From Nymphaea colorata (lineage: Eukaryota; Streptophyta; Magnoliopsida; Nymphaeales; Nymphaeaceae), in NCBI RefSeq assembly GCF_008831285.2, contig NC_045140.1, positions 14,619,796 through 14,683,795 of the forward strand: a DNA stretch of 64,000 nt. The letters run 5' to 3'. The translations under genes and the position numbers were made by a program. The notes below the pieces were generated by a model. That model did not search any database. It was given only the letters and a program-made list of their open reading frames with translations, and was not told where the DNA came from. This document shows, piece by piece, positions 1 to 14,650 of this stretch. Within the stretch, counting starts at the first letter, position 1. Every line of letters begins with the position of its first letter.

Positions 1-448
1 GAAGCGGCCTTGGCCGCTTGGAGGTATCTCTATCCTAGTCAAGTGCAAATCAACAGAGGTTGTTTGCTAGTCAAGATCCAATCGGAGGAACTCGAGCCCA
101 CTCTGGCTGTCGGCAAGGGTCCTCGTCTGTGCCTCCTTATTAGATTGGTCGTTATCCATGGAATCACCACTATTTCACAAGCACTTCTAAGAGTCGTACT
201 CCCAATATCCGGTTGTGCTGATGCTGCCCAACTGGCATATTATTATAACTCAATCTTTCACTTTAAGATTCTTCCGTTTGGCCCTAGAGTTTATTTGTCC
301 ATGACAGGTTATCATTAAACTTTAGAAAGCGCAGTAGCCTATGGTATTATTATCACGAAACCATTAGAATCCAACAGCAATCACCGACGAAAGCCAATAA
401 TCGTAAGGCCTGCGGGCACATCAAGCAATTTATGTCGTATCCACAATT

Positions 449-805
449 TTGGAGAACAAGTTGGTGGATCCAAAAGAAGACATAAATTTGAAACTGTTCA
501 AGTCCGTAGGGGACCCAAGCGAGCCGTATTTTTTGTTCGGTTGTTTGTATCGTCCCGCCTTAAATAATGCAAACAGTACGCTGCTTGGAGCTCGAGGGAC
601 ATGTATCCCCATTAATCTAGTTTCAAACGGAGACAATATTGATCACAATTATGAAGCAGTAGTACCCTTTTCTTTCTATCCATTTACTCGGCCGAAAGAG
701 CAGGTCGAATGGTTTCGTGTGGACGATCCAGAACTTGAAAATTGGAACTTATTAACAAGTGAATGTCCGAACCAAGAAGATCTATATCATACTTGTAGGG
801 CCTGA
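449..805 (+). other. Unrecognised open frame without ATG
   Basis: This is a 118-codon open frame with a balanced, protein-like composition. It includes the segments DPSEPYFLFGCLYRP and VPFSFYPFTRPKEQVEWFRV. It opens at a TTG codon, contains no methionine codon at all, and is preceded by an in-frame TAA about 50 bases upstream. It therefore cannot be a complete ordinary gene. It could be an internal exon of a gene whose other parts lie off the left edge, a decayed gene fragment, or chance. I do not recognise the family. The frame at positions 10-318 just upstream is also open but in a different register and looks less protein-like. Confidence 0.2.
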
Positions 806-3800
806 TACATAAATTGTGGACCAAAAGTTAGACATACACACGGCTGTGGTTCGTTGTATGAGATTGACGGCACACTCTGCACCGTGGTAGATCATAGCTG
901 TGGTTCAATGCCAGCCTGCTTGTGAGCCACCACAGATGATGATGTTTCACGAGAAGCGGTGATGATGAGGTGTCTTTTAATTGTAGAAAACACTGTGCAT
1001 CTATAAATTTATAATTAGTCAATTTTTTTGAGTGGCATTTTCCAAATTATAAAACCAAAGAAAGGTGATCATACATAGGTCGATGTATGTAGATGCATTG
1101 ATATCAGAGTCGTAAAAATCAGTTCTTAAACCGTATTGGGTGGATCGGCCGATGACCCAATTCAGCTGAATCGGTTGTGAATCAGATAAAAGTATTTAAA
1201 ATACAGTGTTAGTGAATAAACAAAAATATATAAGAATAGTTAAAACATATAAAAACCGCATGAATTCTATAAAAATAGCTAAAAGCTGACATGTGGTACC
1301 ATTGAATCAGCTACCTGACCGATCAATTTGTTAGCGGTTCGAATCGTTTGGTAAAAAAAAATTCGTTTATCAGGAATGAAATTAAACTCAGCAACCTAGA
1401 ACTTGTTGAAAGTTTGTAAATTACAGAACTTAATCTACGGACAGGTCCAGATAAACTGCTCTGTGAAAACATATTTCTAGGTTCCGGAACAAGTCGTTCG
1501 GATGAGAAATCATGATCGGGGTAAATTAGAAGAATAGAAGAACAAAAAAAAGTTTTACTAGAAATTGTTACAACTACAACAGGCCCCAAGTCTAAACGGG
1601 TGCCCTTTCATGGTACTACTACAATAGACTTTGCATATCCCAGCACATGGGCTGGGGGAGGGCGCCATTAATTCGTCCTGCTTTTTTCTATGAGGAAATT
1701 AAAGCCGAGAGGTTGCTCTCATGACTCAACGTAGGAGGTAACCAGCAGCAGACTTGTCAAAAATGGCTTCCCTTGCTGCATATGCTTGATGACTCTTGCT
1801 CACCTACCTAGATGAGGAGAGAGAGAGAGAGGGTTTATGACTTTTGGGAGACGTAACATAATCTATGTGCCAAACATGACAAAAAAGGCAAGTGACACAT
1901 GAACCTCTCATATTCTTGTGGACATGAATGCTCCACGCATATCCCTTGTCTCCACCAGCGCGCCCATTAAAGAATTGCTCTGCCATTACTTTAATCCCCA
2001 ATGACTAGGTCTCAATCAACACCTACATTTGATTTCGTTACAATTGAAAGAGAAGTGGGGATCATGTCAGACAACGCATCCCATGAGGGGGCGGGGCCCC
2101 TCCGGAAAGAGGAACATACTTAATTTATTTATTTAGGCGAGCTTGCCCTTTTAGTCCTCAAAAGGCCGCTTGATACTCTTTTTATATACTACTACTTAAA
2201 ACAATGTTTTGGAGGTTTTTCACGGTAGTCCTCGTATCATTTCTCATATTTTAAATTCATTCCCTAACCACTTCTTAACTCTATAGGACAAAAATCCATT
2301 CTTGAGATTATTTAAACATCTTAACATAAAGTTGGCTGTTCTTCCTGCCAAATTTAGTTAAAAAGGCAGTTCTACCCTTTGAATCGAAGGAGAAAACATG
2401 TTTTTTTGCTTTCTTTTGACATTGTCCCGCACGCTTTGGGAGGAGAAAAAAAGGAACATTCTCGCAACAATTCTCAAGTTTTTTTGGCATTATAAAACAC
2501 GATTAGGAAGACGACTGCATCCAAACTTTCGAAAAAGAAGAGGAATGTGAAAGAACGGCTGCCGATAAGGAGTAGAATATCGTGGAAAACAAAATTTTGA
2601 TATTTAAAAAGAACTGAAATCGCAAGTTTTACCGAGGAAGGCAGGAGCAGAACGTGGAGAAATGCAGACCACTAATGAAACCAGGTCAATTGATTGGATC
2701 GAGAAAAACTTAAAGGCATGCCGAGGACGACGTACTCACAAGTTTACAAAAAAAAATTACTTTTATAATCATGTCCAAGGAAGGATACAGCAGCAGCAGC
2801 ACATGCCTTCCTCTTCACGTGGGGGGGATTCACCAATCCCACAGCACTCAGCCGCACCCTCCTTAGCAGCTGATGTTAAAACACTAAAATTCTGCTTAGA
2901 GATGCAAATGGCCCGAATCTGATTCGAGTCTTCTGTCAATTTTCTTCGACCTCGAATGAGGTTTACTGCACGAACTGTTCACAGCCCTAATCTCAGGATC
3001 TCGCTTCTCGACAATATAATGAAGTCTCGACGCAGACCAACTTGGCCCATTTGGCACAGATCACTTGCTAACCATGCTCAACACGTCCTACGTATCAAGA
3101 TTTGATATTTCTAATTAGACGGCAAAAGGACACATTAAAAAATTAAAATATTTCTAAATGATGTTGCTGCAGAGCCACTTGTCGTTTTTGAAATGAGAAG
3201 CAAAGCCTTTGTGTCAATGGCGGAATGATGGTGGCTGGCTTCTGATGACAGCAAACACCAACATATTTTTTCAATGGGATTCGCCAATCGCCTGATGGAC
3301 ATGTGATTCGAGACGTGCCCAAGAAATTTTCTTGCGATTTTTGGCTAGAGTGAAGATGCTGCCCTCGTGATTGGATGTTTGGATTCATTACAAGGGAGAG
3401 GTAAAAATCTCGATCTCAGTTTCGGCTGTGGATGTTCGACTTGCTGCTGTGGCCCTCATCCGAGCAGCATCTTGACTGCATTCGAGAAAGGAAAATTTCT
3501 CTTTTTCGATCTCCCTTGTTCCGCTTTATATATAGACAAAGAAATAAAAGAGATTTCTATGCAGTGGTATATGAATTTTGAATTGTATCCTAAGTGGATT
3601 GACGCCGTACTGTTCCACAATTGTGTGAATTGCCATCTTTCCCAAAACTAATATGCTGCTTCTAGCACAATGGAGAGCGACGTCCACTGATTCTTTGTCA
3701 TTTGGCTCATATATTTCTGCCATGTGTAGATGCTTTGGGTGGGCTCCTTTGCAAAGGCAAGTGTGTACAAACATGTATAGGCAAGCATAAATCCTCTTAA

Positions 3801-3894
3801 TCGGCAAAGAATAAAATCTTGGGCATTTTCAAGATTGTTTTTCCTCCTCTTCAGATCCTACTTTGTCTCTCTCTCTCCCTCTTTTGCTCCCCCA

Positions 3895-3922
3895 CTATAT
3901 ATATATATATATAGTGTGTGTG
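3895..3922. repeat. (AT)n(GT)n microsatellite
   Basis: An uninterrupted AT repeat of about ten units passes into a short GT repeat. Confidence 0.85.
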
Positions 3923-6900
3923 TAAGCTACAGAAAATACAGCTTGTGATCTAATATGCCTCTTTATGTCGCACATGATAACCTGTAGTGAGAGATCTGAT
4001 GCAACCTCTCTCTACCGTCCAATTAGAAGTGACAAAGATTGGTGCAAGCTGGACATTAAAATGTGCATGTCTACTACGAAGGCCCCAAAATATTCTCATC
4101 TCACATTAAACAATTAAGGGAAAGGGAGATATTAGGCGGATGATGAAGATAAAGTGACTAGAACAATCTTAAAATCCAGGGCTTCCAAAATATCAAATGT
4201 CAACTAACTGGTTCGGCCAAAAAATCGGGATCAACTACACACCTTAATTCTGTGGGGAGCCTTCAATGGGGGTTGCAATTTTTTCCTCCATTTAAAACAT
4301 ATCTAGGCTTTGAAGGAAACTTTTAATTTGGTGATTGACTTCTGGGAACAAAACAACGAGTATTAGAAGTCCACGGCTCTTCTTCAAACTAGTACTCAAG
4401 CCCGGCCTGCCAAGATGCTCCGAGCAGAGAGGCTTAACAAAGGAGAAACAGAGACATAACTAAAGCCTCTGAAGACACAGAGGGAAGTTGAAGGCAGCAT
4501 TAACGGAGAGCAGAGAGCACAATGAAACGAAACGAAACGAAACCACCGTTGCCAATTGGTGTCAGGAGCTTCTTTATGCCGGAGATGGGATGAGCAGCTT
4601 TTGGTCTCAGTTGCAGAGACTCGGAAAAAGATCGAACCCTTAATGAATCATAATATCTTTTTCAAATTATGTTACCTGGCATGCCATGAACAAGTTAAAG
4701 AACCAATTATTTGCCTTGAAACAGAAGGGTTTGGTGTGGAATTAATAAGATCGTTTTGAATGTTTCTGCAATTAACGTCTGTTTTGATGCTTCTGAAACA
4801 CTCTCACACACATTATGTGAAGAGAGAGAGAGAGAGTGCATCTGAATTAAAATGGTACTTTTATTCAATATGTGTAATATGTGTGTGTGTGGTGAGTTGT
4901 GCGACTGGGGCAAAGGATAAAAAGTGGCGTAGCTACTTATCCGAGTTTCCTCCATCAACGTTGTAGCGGATGGAGTGTGTAGGTTCCCCGAAAATATGGT
5001 AACCACTTGCAGTGTTCCCAAAACCTAAGACATCGACCACTTGAATTAAAAGGCAAACGTCCTAAGAGGAAAAGGCTTCCTTTTCTACGTAGTGGGGATG
5101 GCGTGTGGTGATGTCCCCCTCAAGTAAAGGCAGAGAGAGAAAGAGACGATAGAGCCCATGAATGATTCACCTTTAACTTTAGCAAAAGGTGGTGCACCTC
5201 GATCTGGAGGAATTTGAAACCCCCATTCAATTACACGATATCTTCAAAAGTCACCTCCATCGAGAGAACTTGTTCCCATCTCCAGAACTGTGTTAAGATA
5301 TTCCTTTACTATTTCTGGAATATTGTTTTCAGATCAGGCCATTTGGGCACATGACCCTCCACCAACTCCCCACTGATCATCTTCCCCTTCTTTCCTTCCT
5401 GCTTCAATCTTTGGCCCTCCCACCTCCAAATTCTGAAGTTATTGCTCCCAACAAACTTTGGTTGGAGCATTAATAGATTGTACCAGCGGATGAGCTTTTG
5501 CCATAACTGCTGCTGCACTTCATTGACCCCCAGCTTTTGCCGATCCCTTTGCTAATTATGTCCCCTCGTTTCCTGGCTCCTTCAATTTCTTGCGATTGCC
5601 ACTCGCAGGAAAAGCAATGTTCGTTTAAATGTCTCATTTGATGCAAAAATAAAAAGTACCAGAGTGATCGTTTGAAAGAACTGTTTCCTGTAAATGGCCT
5701 TCTGTTAATGCATTACTGTCTTTATTAAAGATGCCAGTTCGAACAATGCAATCAGATTTACGCGCATCTTTTCTTTCTACCGGCGCTTTGGTTTGGCTTT
5801 TCATTATTGTAGTAGAAGTTACGTCGAACCTTTTCCCTTCAAAGGAATTGAAGTGAACAAGCTTCTCTTCTTTCTTCGGTTGTTCATGCGTCCAGAACAC
5901 TTGACCAAATGAGCCACATCATTGCCAGAGATCATTTTCTTTCCCTCAGAAAATGTGGGGGGCTTCTGATTGGCGAAAGGAAATGCCCAACCACTGCTTG
6001 CTTACAAACATACATGTTGCTTTCATATCTTTCAAAGTTATCCAAAGCAAAGGCTGAGCTCAATCTATAAGTTTAGCCCTCTTTAACAACTTTCCCTTTC
6101 GTGTTTGATGATCTGTACATGTTTTAGTCTGCCATTGGATCCCCATTAAAGGCTGGATAAGAGATAAAAGAGAGGGTATTTTCCCGATGTTACTTTACTT
6201 GGAAGAAGTGGCTAAGCAGGAGAGGTTCGTACATTGGGCCACAAATTTCCATTAAAATCAGAGTAGTCACATGAGCCAAAAGTATATACGACACAGGAAG
6301 GAGCTTAGCCATGCTTGTTGCTTTCCTATGCCATCATATCATGTGAACATGGGCAGAAGTTAGATTTTTTGTTTCACCTTGTTTTCACATGAACACATAT
6401 ATGAATATATAGCCGGATGCATTTTAAGTTCTTTTTTTTAACATATATCCAGCAAATCTGCAATTTGAGCCCAATCCCGAGGGAAGGGAAACCGACAAGG
6501 CTCGTGAATGCATGTCTTAATAATATCTACTCGTGTTTGGGAAGAGGAAGCGTAAGAGACATTCTCTTCCATCATGTCTATAGTTCTTCTTAAGGTGCTA
6601 AAAATTATATACGGAATAAAGCCACTTCTGCACAGCGGTTTGGTAAAGCGTGTCTGAGTGGGGCATTACAACAACTCAACCATGCTCGTCTACCATTCAA
6701 ACGCCCTCCTGACTATCTGGAAACAGAAAAGCAGGTCTTGGAATTTAACTTTTGGCCTCCTCAGGGTTGAAAACTCTGCCTAAGAGCCAGATGTGCAGTA
6801 ACTCCTGTGGGCTGTATCTCACCAATTTCTTCCCTTCTTTTCTTTTCCTCCAAAAAATCAATTTTATAAAACAAAAAACAGAAGTTACAGTTCCTCCTGG

Positions 6901-9900
6901 TATAGAAGATCTCCTGGTCCCCTCAGCCAACACCTTAACTTTCCATTGTGACAGATATTGACTCTTGAAACGTTTCCCGTTTGTATGGGATAACAGAACC
7001 CCACAAGTTGCTAAAAGGTGTCTGAAAAAACAAATTAAAGAACAAAAATTTGGAGGCTGGAAGGAGAGATACGTGCATGAGGATAAAATCGAATAATGGT
7101 TTCCAAGGACGGGAGCAAGAATGTGGATTGAACATATGAATCAATAACTCAAGGAAAAGATACAGAGAAAAAAACACAATAAATACCCTCAAATGCCAAT
7201 TGATTATGATGTGATAATATATAGCAAAAAAATTATATAAAGTTGGTAAAATAAAGGCCACTGAGTTGACTCAATGCCCCTGTGACTCGGCGCGGGTCAT
7301 ACATCAAGTAAGTCAATGAGTCGGCGAAGTTCTTTCTCAAGTTCTTTCTCCACTTCATAAAAATTGAGAGACTCGAAGGTCCGGCTGAAGTGTCGCAGTA
7401 ATGGTTCAACTCATTTTGGTTGAGCCAAGTAATTGGTAAAAGTCATTTAGTATACTGAACAATTGTAAGAAACATTTTCCAGAAGTGCTTGAAGTCGGGT
7501 GCATTCGAAAGGGACGGCAGTTTGGTGCATGTCGGTTCAACCATCCTACTTAAGTCGTGTAGCAAACTTATATTTTTTTGAAAGGTTTAGAAAGTTAGAA
7601 AAGTTATTGTGATTGTGATATTATTATCTTGTAAAACAAGCATGTAAATATATATTTTTTTAATAAAAGACTGCACCATTTGTGGACGTCTAGAACTTAG
7701 AAATCAGGTTGTATATGTTACGATGTGCGATTTATAGCGTAAAAAAACCTGGTACATGTTTTATTTTCTTCAGTTCTATACCTACTGTGCCTGTCATACG
7801 GTAAAACACAGTATTCAACTTTGAACTTCCTTATAAACTTTTTGTAAAAACCTGTCTCATTATTATATTAGGCTCGACTCTCGGTTTACCAGATTTCAAC
7901 CCACCATTTAGCAGTTTCGATTGTACCCTAAAAAGATTAAAAGCTAGTATAAACAATAACTCAACAACACCATTCATAAGTCTCTCAAGAATTTTCATAA
8001 TCTTTAACATAAGATTATAAGGAATCTTGGAAGCTGGCTAACCGGTTAAAATGTCATAGTTTTTAGCTTTTTTGAGTTAAAACCAAAAATATTAGGTAGC
8101 AAGTTAGGATCCTCAAAACCACGTACCTAAACCTGAACCTGATATAGATTAGGCAGAGCTGTTACACCTCCTTGGACTTACAATTTCTTGATAGGTCTGC
8201 CTCTTAACTAGGCTCGCAAATAAAGCGGATCCTCTAAACAGCTTTAATTTTCATTTGGAAAAGGAGTAAAAAAGAGTATATTAGAAAGCGAACTAAAGCA
8301 TCGTACCACGTTGAGTTCATAGCCCCACCATTTAGAGCCCAAATGGCATTTTGCCCGAGTCATAGCGACATAATTTTCAGAGGAAAAAGGAAAAAAAAAA
8401 GAACACCTCAACTTGCATCCATGGACTTGGATAATGCGACAGGCAACTGAATTAATAAGGAAGCAGCGTGAAGCTAGCCCACATGATTCATGAGCTGGTT
8501 CTGAATGATGGCTAGAGGAGAAACCAGCTACTTGCTTCCGGTTCCCTCTTCATTCCCGAGGCGGCCCCACGGCCTTAACGTGTGCACCTCCTTCCTCCAC
8601 CTGGTCAACCGCAGAGTTGGCCTTTGGGCAACAGTGAGGGGCGCCGGACAGCGACAACAATCTGGCTTTCTTAAAGAAGCCGCTGCCGTTGCATGTGCAT
8701 TATTGTTGGTTCCCTCGAGTTACAAAACTTACCATGGCGAGGTTGAGTTTTCTTCTTCCCCAGATGTCTCTCGGGCTGCAGTCGGCCACGAGGCGGGGGA
8801 GGGGGGCATCTTGCCGACAGCCCGGTTTGGATCTTTCCGTCCCTCGCTCAGTCGGAAGCCTTAACTGCTCCTTTCCTAAAAGGGATTTAAAAAAAGAAGA
8901 AAGGCAACAAATAGCCGGGCGCAAGGAGGAAACACAACAAAAAGAGGAAGCAACTAGGAGCTGGGTGTCTCTCCTCTGTTTGCACTTGTACAGCACAAAA
9001 GCGGATTGGCTGCCAAAAAGCCACCCTCCCCCCACTCCCTCTGTAGACTCACAGAGATCTGCTGTAATCTTGAGTAAAATATTATATGTTAAGATGGGGA
9101 TTGGATGGTTATTCAGGAAGTGCCACACCAGCAGAGCGACTGTGCATGAGAGAAGCTTGTCCTAGCCTGCAGAGCCAAAAGGGTTACAAAGAAAAACAAA
9201 CGGAGTCCAGGCTTTTATTCCGCGCAACTTGAAGAACCAAGTACCAGATTCTAAGAGAAACAGTGACTCCCCATCCGTGAATTATTCTCGACTATTACCG
9301 TCGGTAGCTTGAATCGGGCTCCCCGGCACTGTGGCTCATGAATATCTCTGATCTGACCTTGTCTAAGCATTGGTTACAGCGAGAGACGGGACGCATTAAT
9401 GACGATAACAGGAAAAAGAAAACTAAAAACTAAAAAAAGGCAACGGTGGTCGAGGGGAACCTTCCCATCACATCAGAAAACCTAGGCAAACCTTTAAATT
9501 AAAAAGCGGCTGAGGAGATGTCTCTTGGAACAGAAAAGTTGCTGATTTCCCATATGCCGCTTCATGATTTCAAAGGTTACGGTTTGGTTTGACCTCCGAT
9601 CACTCGGGCGAGGATTTGTCCGCCGTTCCGTCCACGACGAAATACTGCTTGTGACCCCTTGTTAGGTGGAGAAAAAAGTTAGCTAACATAGTAGGCTTCC
9701 GTGGACTACTTTGCAAATAATCCACGTTTCGCAAGGGGAGAGAGCTGGAGCCCCACCTTGTCGTGTGGCCGGACAGGTGTCCGGACCAAGTGAGCTTTGC
9801 GGCAAGGCATCGCTTAGATACTTCTCTTTCACGCCCTATCTCCTTTGTTTTCTTTCATTTGTTATTTTAAAATTGTTTGTTTGATGAAAGCAAGGCAGCC

Positions 9901-11974
9901 GAATTCCTCAACCACACAAAAGAGATTTAGAGTGGGGAGGGACCAAAAGGCCCACTCTCAATCATCCCCTGCCTTCCCTTCTTCAGACGAACCTTTGTGT
10001 CTCTCCTTCGCTCTCCTTTCACCCTATCAGCGCTGCTGCAAGGTGAAAACTTTTCTACTTCCGTCAGCCCTTTTCTCAGGTTATGTGTATGAGTTTCAAT
10101 GGGCAAATTTATGCAGTGATGTTCGATGCTTGTCCGTCGTGGTTCTAGCTGCCACACAGTTCCATCCATAAACTCGATGGAGAAAGTAGAATCAACGAGT
10201 CTTACCCCCAACCAACCTAAAGAGTTTAATTCTGGGGTTCCCATTTGAACTCATCAAGAAGAAAGCTGTTACATCGATCTCATCTCACCTCTTGATTTAA
10301 CAATTTACCTGCGTGTTTTCTAAGCTACAGGTACGCTGCATCAACCTTCCGTAACTTGAATTTGGCTAAAGAAAAAAAAAAAGGTCCAAGGTTTTAAATG
10401 CACTGTCCAAAATAGCCTTTCTTTCACCGAGCCTCGTGCCACCTGCCCTTAAACAAAAGAAATCCCAGTCTTTTCTCCTTGGTGGATTTAAGGTAAGTGT
10501 CTGATGGACTAGGTTCTTCCTTGACCTCTTGCAATATCATTAAAAAACGCCCACACACACATACATGTCTCAGGAGATATTTAATGTTGGAATCATGGAC
10601 TTACCTAACAAATAATATTTCCCCAGATAAATTTCTATGATATATATATATTGTTAAAATTCCTAGTTGCACTTGATTAGGACTTGTATTTGAAGTCTTC
10701 AAGGAGAAGAAGGAGGTCAACAGTTGAGCCTTAAAAGTTTCTTTTGTTAGGTTCCTCTTGCCGTTGAAAAATTGAACGCCTCGTTCGTGTCAAGGGGCGT
10801 TCACAAACACGATTGTAGGGCCTACACAAATTTGTACAGACGAACACTTCTTGTGTTCCCACCTTCTCTGTGGTAAATAATAGGACCTTCAAGTTCAGAA
10901 ACGATATACATCTTCTAATCACGTGTTTCAGAAAACAGAGAAAAGTTATTTTTATATCTAATAGTTGAATTTAAGAAAACTGTTATAAGAACACGTGTAC
11001 CGAAAATGCAATATATTTCTAAGCAAACGCCCTCCTACAATTGTGCATAACTTGGTAAAAAAAGGTCATTAATATTGCACAAGCTAGAGCTAGTCCATTA
11101 AAAAAATCCAAGAGAGTACCTAGTCGTCTAAAATTGCTAGTAAAATACAAATGAATTTGGAAGCTTTCGAAGAAGACGGGAAAAGGCTAGATGACGGTTC
11201 GATGAGCGAATTTGATTACATATCTACGCCAAGAATAGAGACAAGCAAAGACAAACGACAAAAACATATTTTTATGTAATTTGTCAAACCATTTTTAGAT
11301 ATGCTTTAAACAAAAACCAAACCTTACCGTGCTAATAATTACCACCAAGTTTTCCACTCTGTTTTCGAACGAAAGGCCTTTTACGTTGGGAACCTTATAT
11401 ATATAATCTATATATATATATAAAAGGTGGACAAAAACTTGACCTTTAATAAAACCCATAATTTCAAGATCATTACTACTTCTTAATATCATTAAGATAG
11501 AATCTTTCGGGAAAGCAAACGAAATGAGAAGGTGGCCATAACACACCACACCACTCACCCCCAATGGTTGCGCTACCCATCACTTGGTGTGAGATAGAAA
11601 GAAAGAAGGAGAGAAGAAGAGAAAGCTTGGACCATGATGTCGACACATGCATAAATGGTACGCACCATCCATCTTGCTTACATCAATCAAATCTTCTGTT
11701 TTCCATTTCAACTAGACCAGTGGGTTGATAATGCGCCGTAGAAAGCTGATCGTGTACCACCTGACCTAATGACGGATGAAAACTCTCATATATCCACATT
11801 CAACTCTGCAGTTTGGGCATTGTTATAATCAACAGTAATATACACGATGACTGAATTTGGAACCATCGAATACATATTAAAATTTCTAGCTATTATGGTC
11901 ACTTTTTCGGGTGAGCTATAGGTTAACAATCCACTGGTCAGCAAAGAAGTTGAAAAGACTCCTCACCGACTTCA

Positions 11975-12042
11975 GCATTAACTTAGATATCGCATCCTAC
12001 TACTAAAGGCATTAACTTAGATATCGCATCCTACCACTAAAG
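11975..12042. repeat. Tandem duplication, 34-bp unit, two copies
   Basis: The 34-base unit beginning GCATTAACTTAGATATCGCA is present twice head to tail, at 11975-12008 and 12009-12042, with a single T/C difference that I can see. It lies in intergenic DNA. Confidence 0.9.
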
Positions 12043-12430
12043 GCATAAAGACACAAAAACTTAGCTCATTGAAAAAACTGTAATTGAACTAGAAGTCTGC
12101 TTCTTTGCATCTTATGACAGCACACATTATGGTCACATTTGAGAGTTTGGGTTCAGCTTACAAAAATTAAAAAATTTTGTTTGAGAGAAAAGGATCATGC
12201 TTCCTACATCTAAAAAATTATCTTTCGTACAAGTATGTGACTTGTTGGCTGCTTGTTAGGGGCGATTAGGTGTAGGGGCAAATATTAAAGGGATGTAAGT
12301 TGGGCATGTGAACAGCTGGTCGCTCATCATTAATTCGTTGTTAAAGATGGCATTAAAGTTTAATCTCTTATAATACACAAGCGTGATTCACATGTCTCAC
12401 CCCAACCGCCATCAAAACCGACAATCTTGG

Positions 12431-12432
<2 letters not shown>

Positions 12433-12480
<48 letters not shown>
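12433..12480. repeat. (AT)n microsatellite
   Basis: About 24 uninterrupted AT units lie in intergenic DNA. Confidence 0.95.
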
Positions 12481-12483
<3 letters not shown>

Positions 12484-13286
12484 CAAAAATATTGCTAAAT
12501 ATATCTCGTATTTAAATATATAAGGACCTTTTTTTTTGTTTCCAACTTCTTAAAATACTTATTAGGAATGTCATGGATTAGATATCCAACCGAACTGCTT
12601 TAAATAGGTCCGGCATGGGGAAAAAAATTACATTTTCACTAACAAATCCTGAAAGATTTGGATTCGGGTTCCATTTCAAATAAATAATCTTTCCAGACTA
12701 TAAGCATCAATTAGGACCGGTTAGATTTTCCTATATTCAATACATGTTTAAACTCGGATTTAACATCCAAAATTAGAACTCAAATTAAAAGTGCATTTCA
12801 GATCAAATTCAGTTGTAAATTTCAAAGTTGGATTTGGATGTAATTTGACCTTTACTTGTTCTAGTTTGAATCCAAATTTGTCGACATCCGGTCAACTAGA
12901 TATAGTTAAGGATATCCCGGTTTGAATATGATCCATTGACGTCGCTAATATTATTTATTAAACAATAACAAGAAGGGAGCCAAAAACAGTTGTTTTAATG
13001 GTCCCCAGAGACAAAGTTGGCCTTTTTAATATATCTGAGAAAAATTCAAGTCGTAATAGGATTTTATAAGTCATAAAAGCTAAGGACTAAACATTAAAAT
13101 TTTTATAAATGGAGAGTAGGAGGTTTCGTGCAATACTGGATGTTGGGTCTTTTGACATCTTGAGCATTTCTCATTTAAATATAACTATATATAAAACGGA
13201 AGCAGAACTTTTGAAAGTGTAAGCAATAATAAAAATGATGAAAACTGATGTCCATAAGTAAAGTTGGTATGCTCTAAAATTTAAGA

Positions 13287-13567
13287 ATGTAAAGCTTCAG
13301 GTTTGTTTGGATGACATCCCCACAAAATGTCATTTGAGAAAACCAAGTTTGTGAAATATTGTTTTTCTGAACCATTTTTCGAAACTTAGTTTGATAAGTT
13401 TGGGACATTTTTTTTATGAAATTAAAACTTGAGGAAGGTCAGGCTATGAAAAGCATCGTCTTGTTAAAATTGGAAGTACTTTCTGCCATCACCCAAAAAC
13501 ACCTAAAGATTTGCCTCTAACATAGCATTTAAGGGTGTCGACCAAACTTGCCTTGAAGCACTTACAT
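13287..13567. mobile_element. Fold-back or MITE-like element, about 280 bp
   Basis: The left end reads ATGTAAAGCTTCAGGTTTG and continues GTTTGGATGACATCC. The reverse complement of the right end reads ATGTAAGTGCTTCAAGGC and continues AAGTTTGGTCGACACCC. The two arms align over about 35 bases with a few mismatches and single-base gaps. The interior is AT-rich and has no coding frame. Imperfect long terminal inverted repeats around a small non-coding body are typical of MITEs. I could not identify a target-site duplication, so the exact ends and superfamily are uncertain. Confidence 0.45.
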
Positions 13568-13908
13568 AGATTTATTTATTTATTTATTTATGCGTGTGTA
13601 TAGTGAACAACACCTCCTTTTATGTACATCTCTGAGAAAGAAAATCCAAACTGACAAACTCTGTAAACAAATATCTTAAATATCCATCCAGATCTTATCG
13701 AAAACCTTGAAAAGCAATTTGGCAATATTTGTACGAGTTGAATAGCCCATATCAGGCAATTTGCCATTTTTGACTAAAAATAAGTTCAATATTAAACATT
13801 CTAAAATATTGAATGAACTAAGAGGTATCCATTTATATGAGGCTGCATAGTGTCGTGTTGTACGTGGCAGATTATGATAAGACCGCTATGACTACTTTCA
13901 CAACCCAA

Positions 13909-13930
13909 TCTCTCTCTCTCTCTCTCTCTA

Positions 13931-13968
<38 letters not shown>
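13909..13968. repeat. Compound (TC)n(TA)n microsatellite
   Basis: About ten TC units are followed by about 18 TA units. Confidence 0.95.
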
Positions 13969-13971
<3 letters not shown>

Positions 13972-14650
13972 TGATTTACATTAAATTAGTGTTCATGAAC
14001 ACATTGGAATGTTCATATTTTGTTTAAAACATTTTCTAACATGAATAAGAATTTAAGAGGTCTGGTTTTTATCTTTATATATATATATACAAATGAAATC
14101 AAACATGAAGACAATTGTTTTTGTGCATATCGTTATTAAACGTGTATAGTATACGAGCAGTACGTGGAAGTGTCCTTCGTTTTTACTAATACAAGCGTAG
14201 CCTTCTTTGTCCTTTTTACCAATACACATTCCCAGTGCACACAGGGTCGTTGAAGAAGTAGCACTAACTTTTCTTTTGATCAGCAGGTTTTATCCTAAAA
14301 GCGTCGACAAAAGGAATTGGTTTTACATCTCACTCTCTTTGTTGATCGATGAGAATCAGCCTTCCAAATACAGTGACGTACTTTCGAAATATATTCATTT
14401 CAGCTCGGCCTTATGTTGGGGTTGATTTTGACAGCTTTTAGGACAGCTTGAAGCCCAATAAATTCGAATCCATATATACTTTCACGTTATTTTGCATAAA
14501 GTCATTTGACCCTCAATCATTCATAAAGAAAAATATTTTATTTCTTCTGATGATTTATTCATATGGATCCTAGGAAGAATGTTGAACTAAAAAATAATCT
14601 TGTGCTCTTTGTAGTTGGGAACTGATGACGGCACAAGCTATACACAATTA

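Noticed and set aside
1100-1340. GATCGGCCGATGACC and GACCGATC segments that look like subterminal inverted repeats
   Set aside because: The pairing is short and interrupted, and no element borders can be placed.
8505-9165. Overlapping frames of 119-158 codons on both strands
   Set aside because: A locally GC-richer patch with frames open in several registers. Composition is not protein-like and there is no known motif.
10652-10929. Possible solo LTR starting TGTTAAAATTCC and ending GTGTTTCA
   Set aside because: TG...CA ends are present, but no 5-bp target duplication, no tRNA primer site and no second copy in the window.
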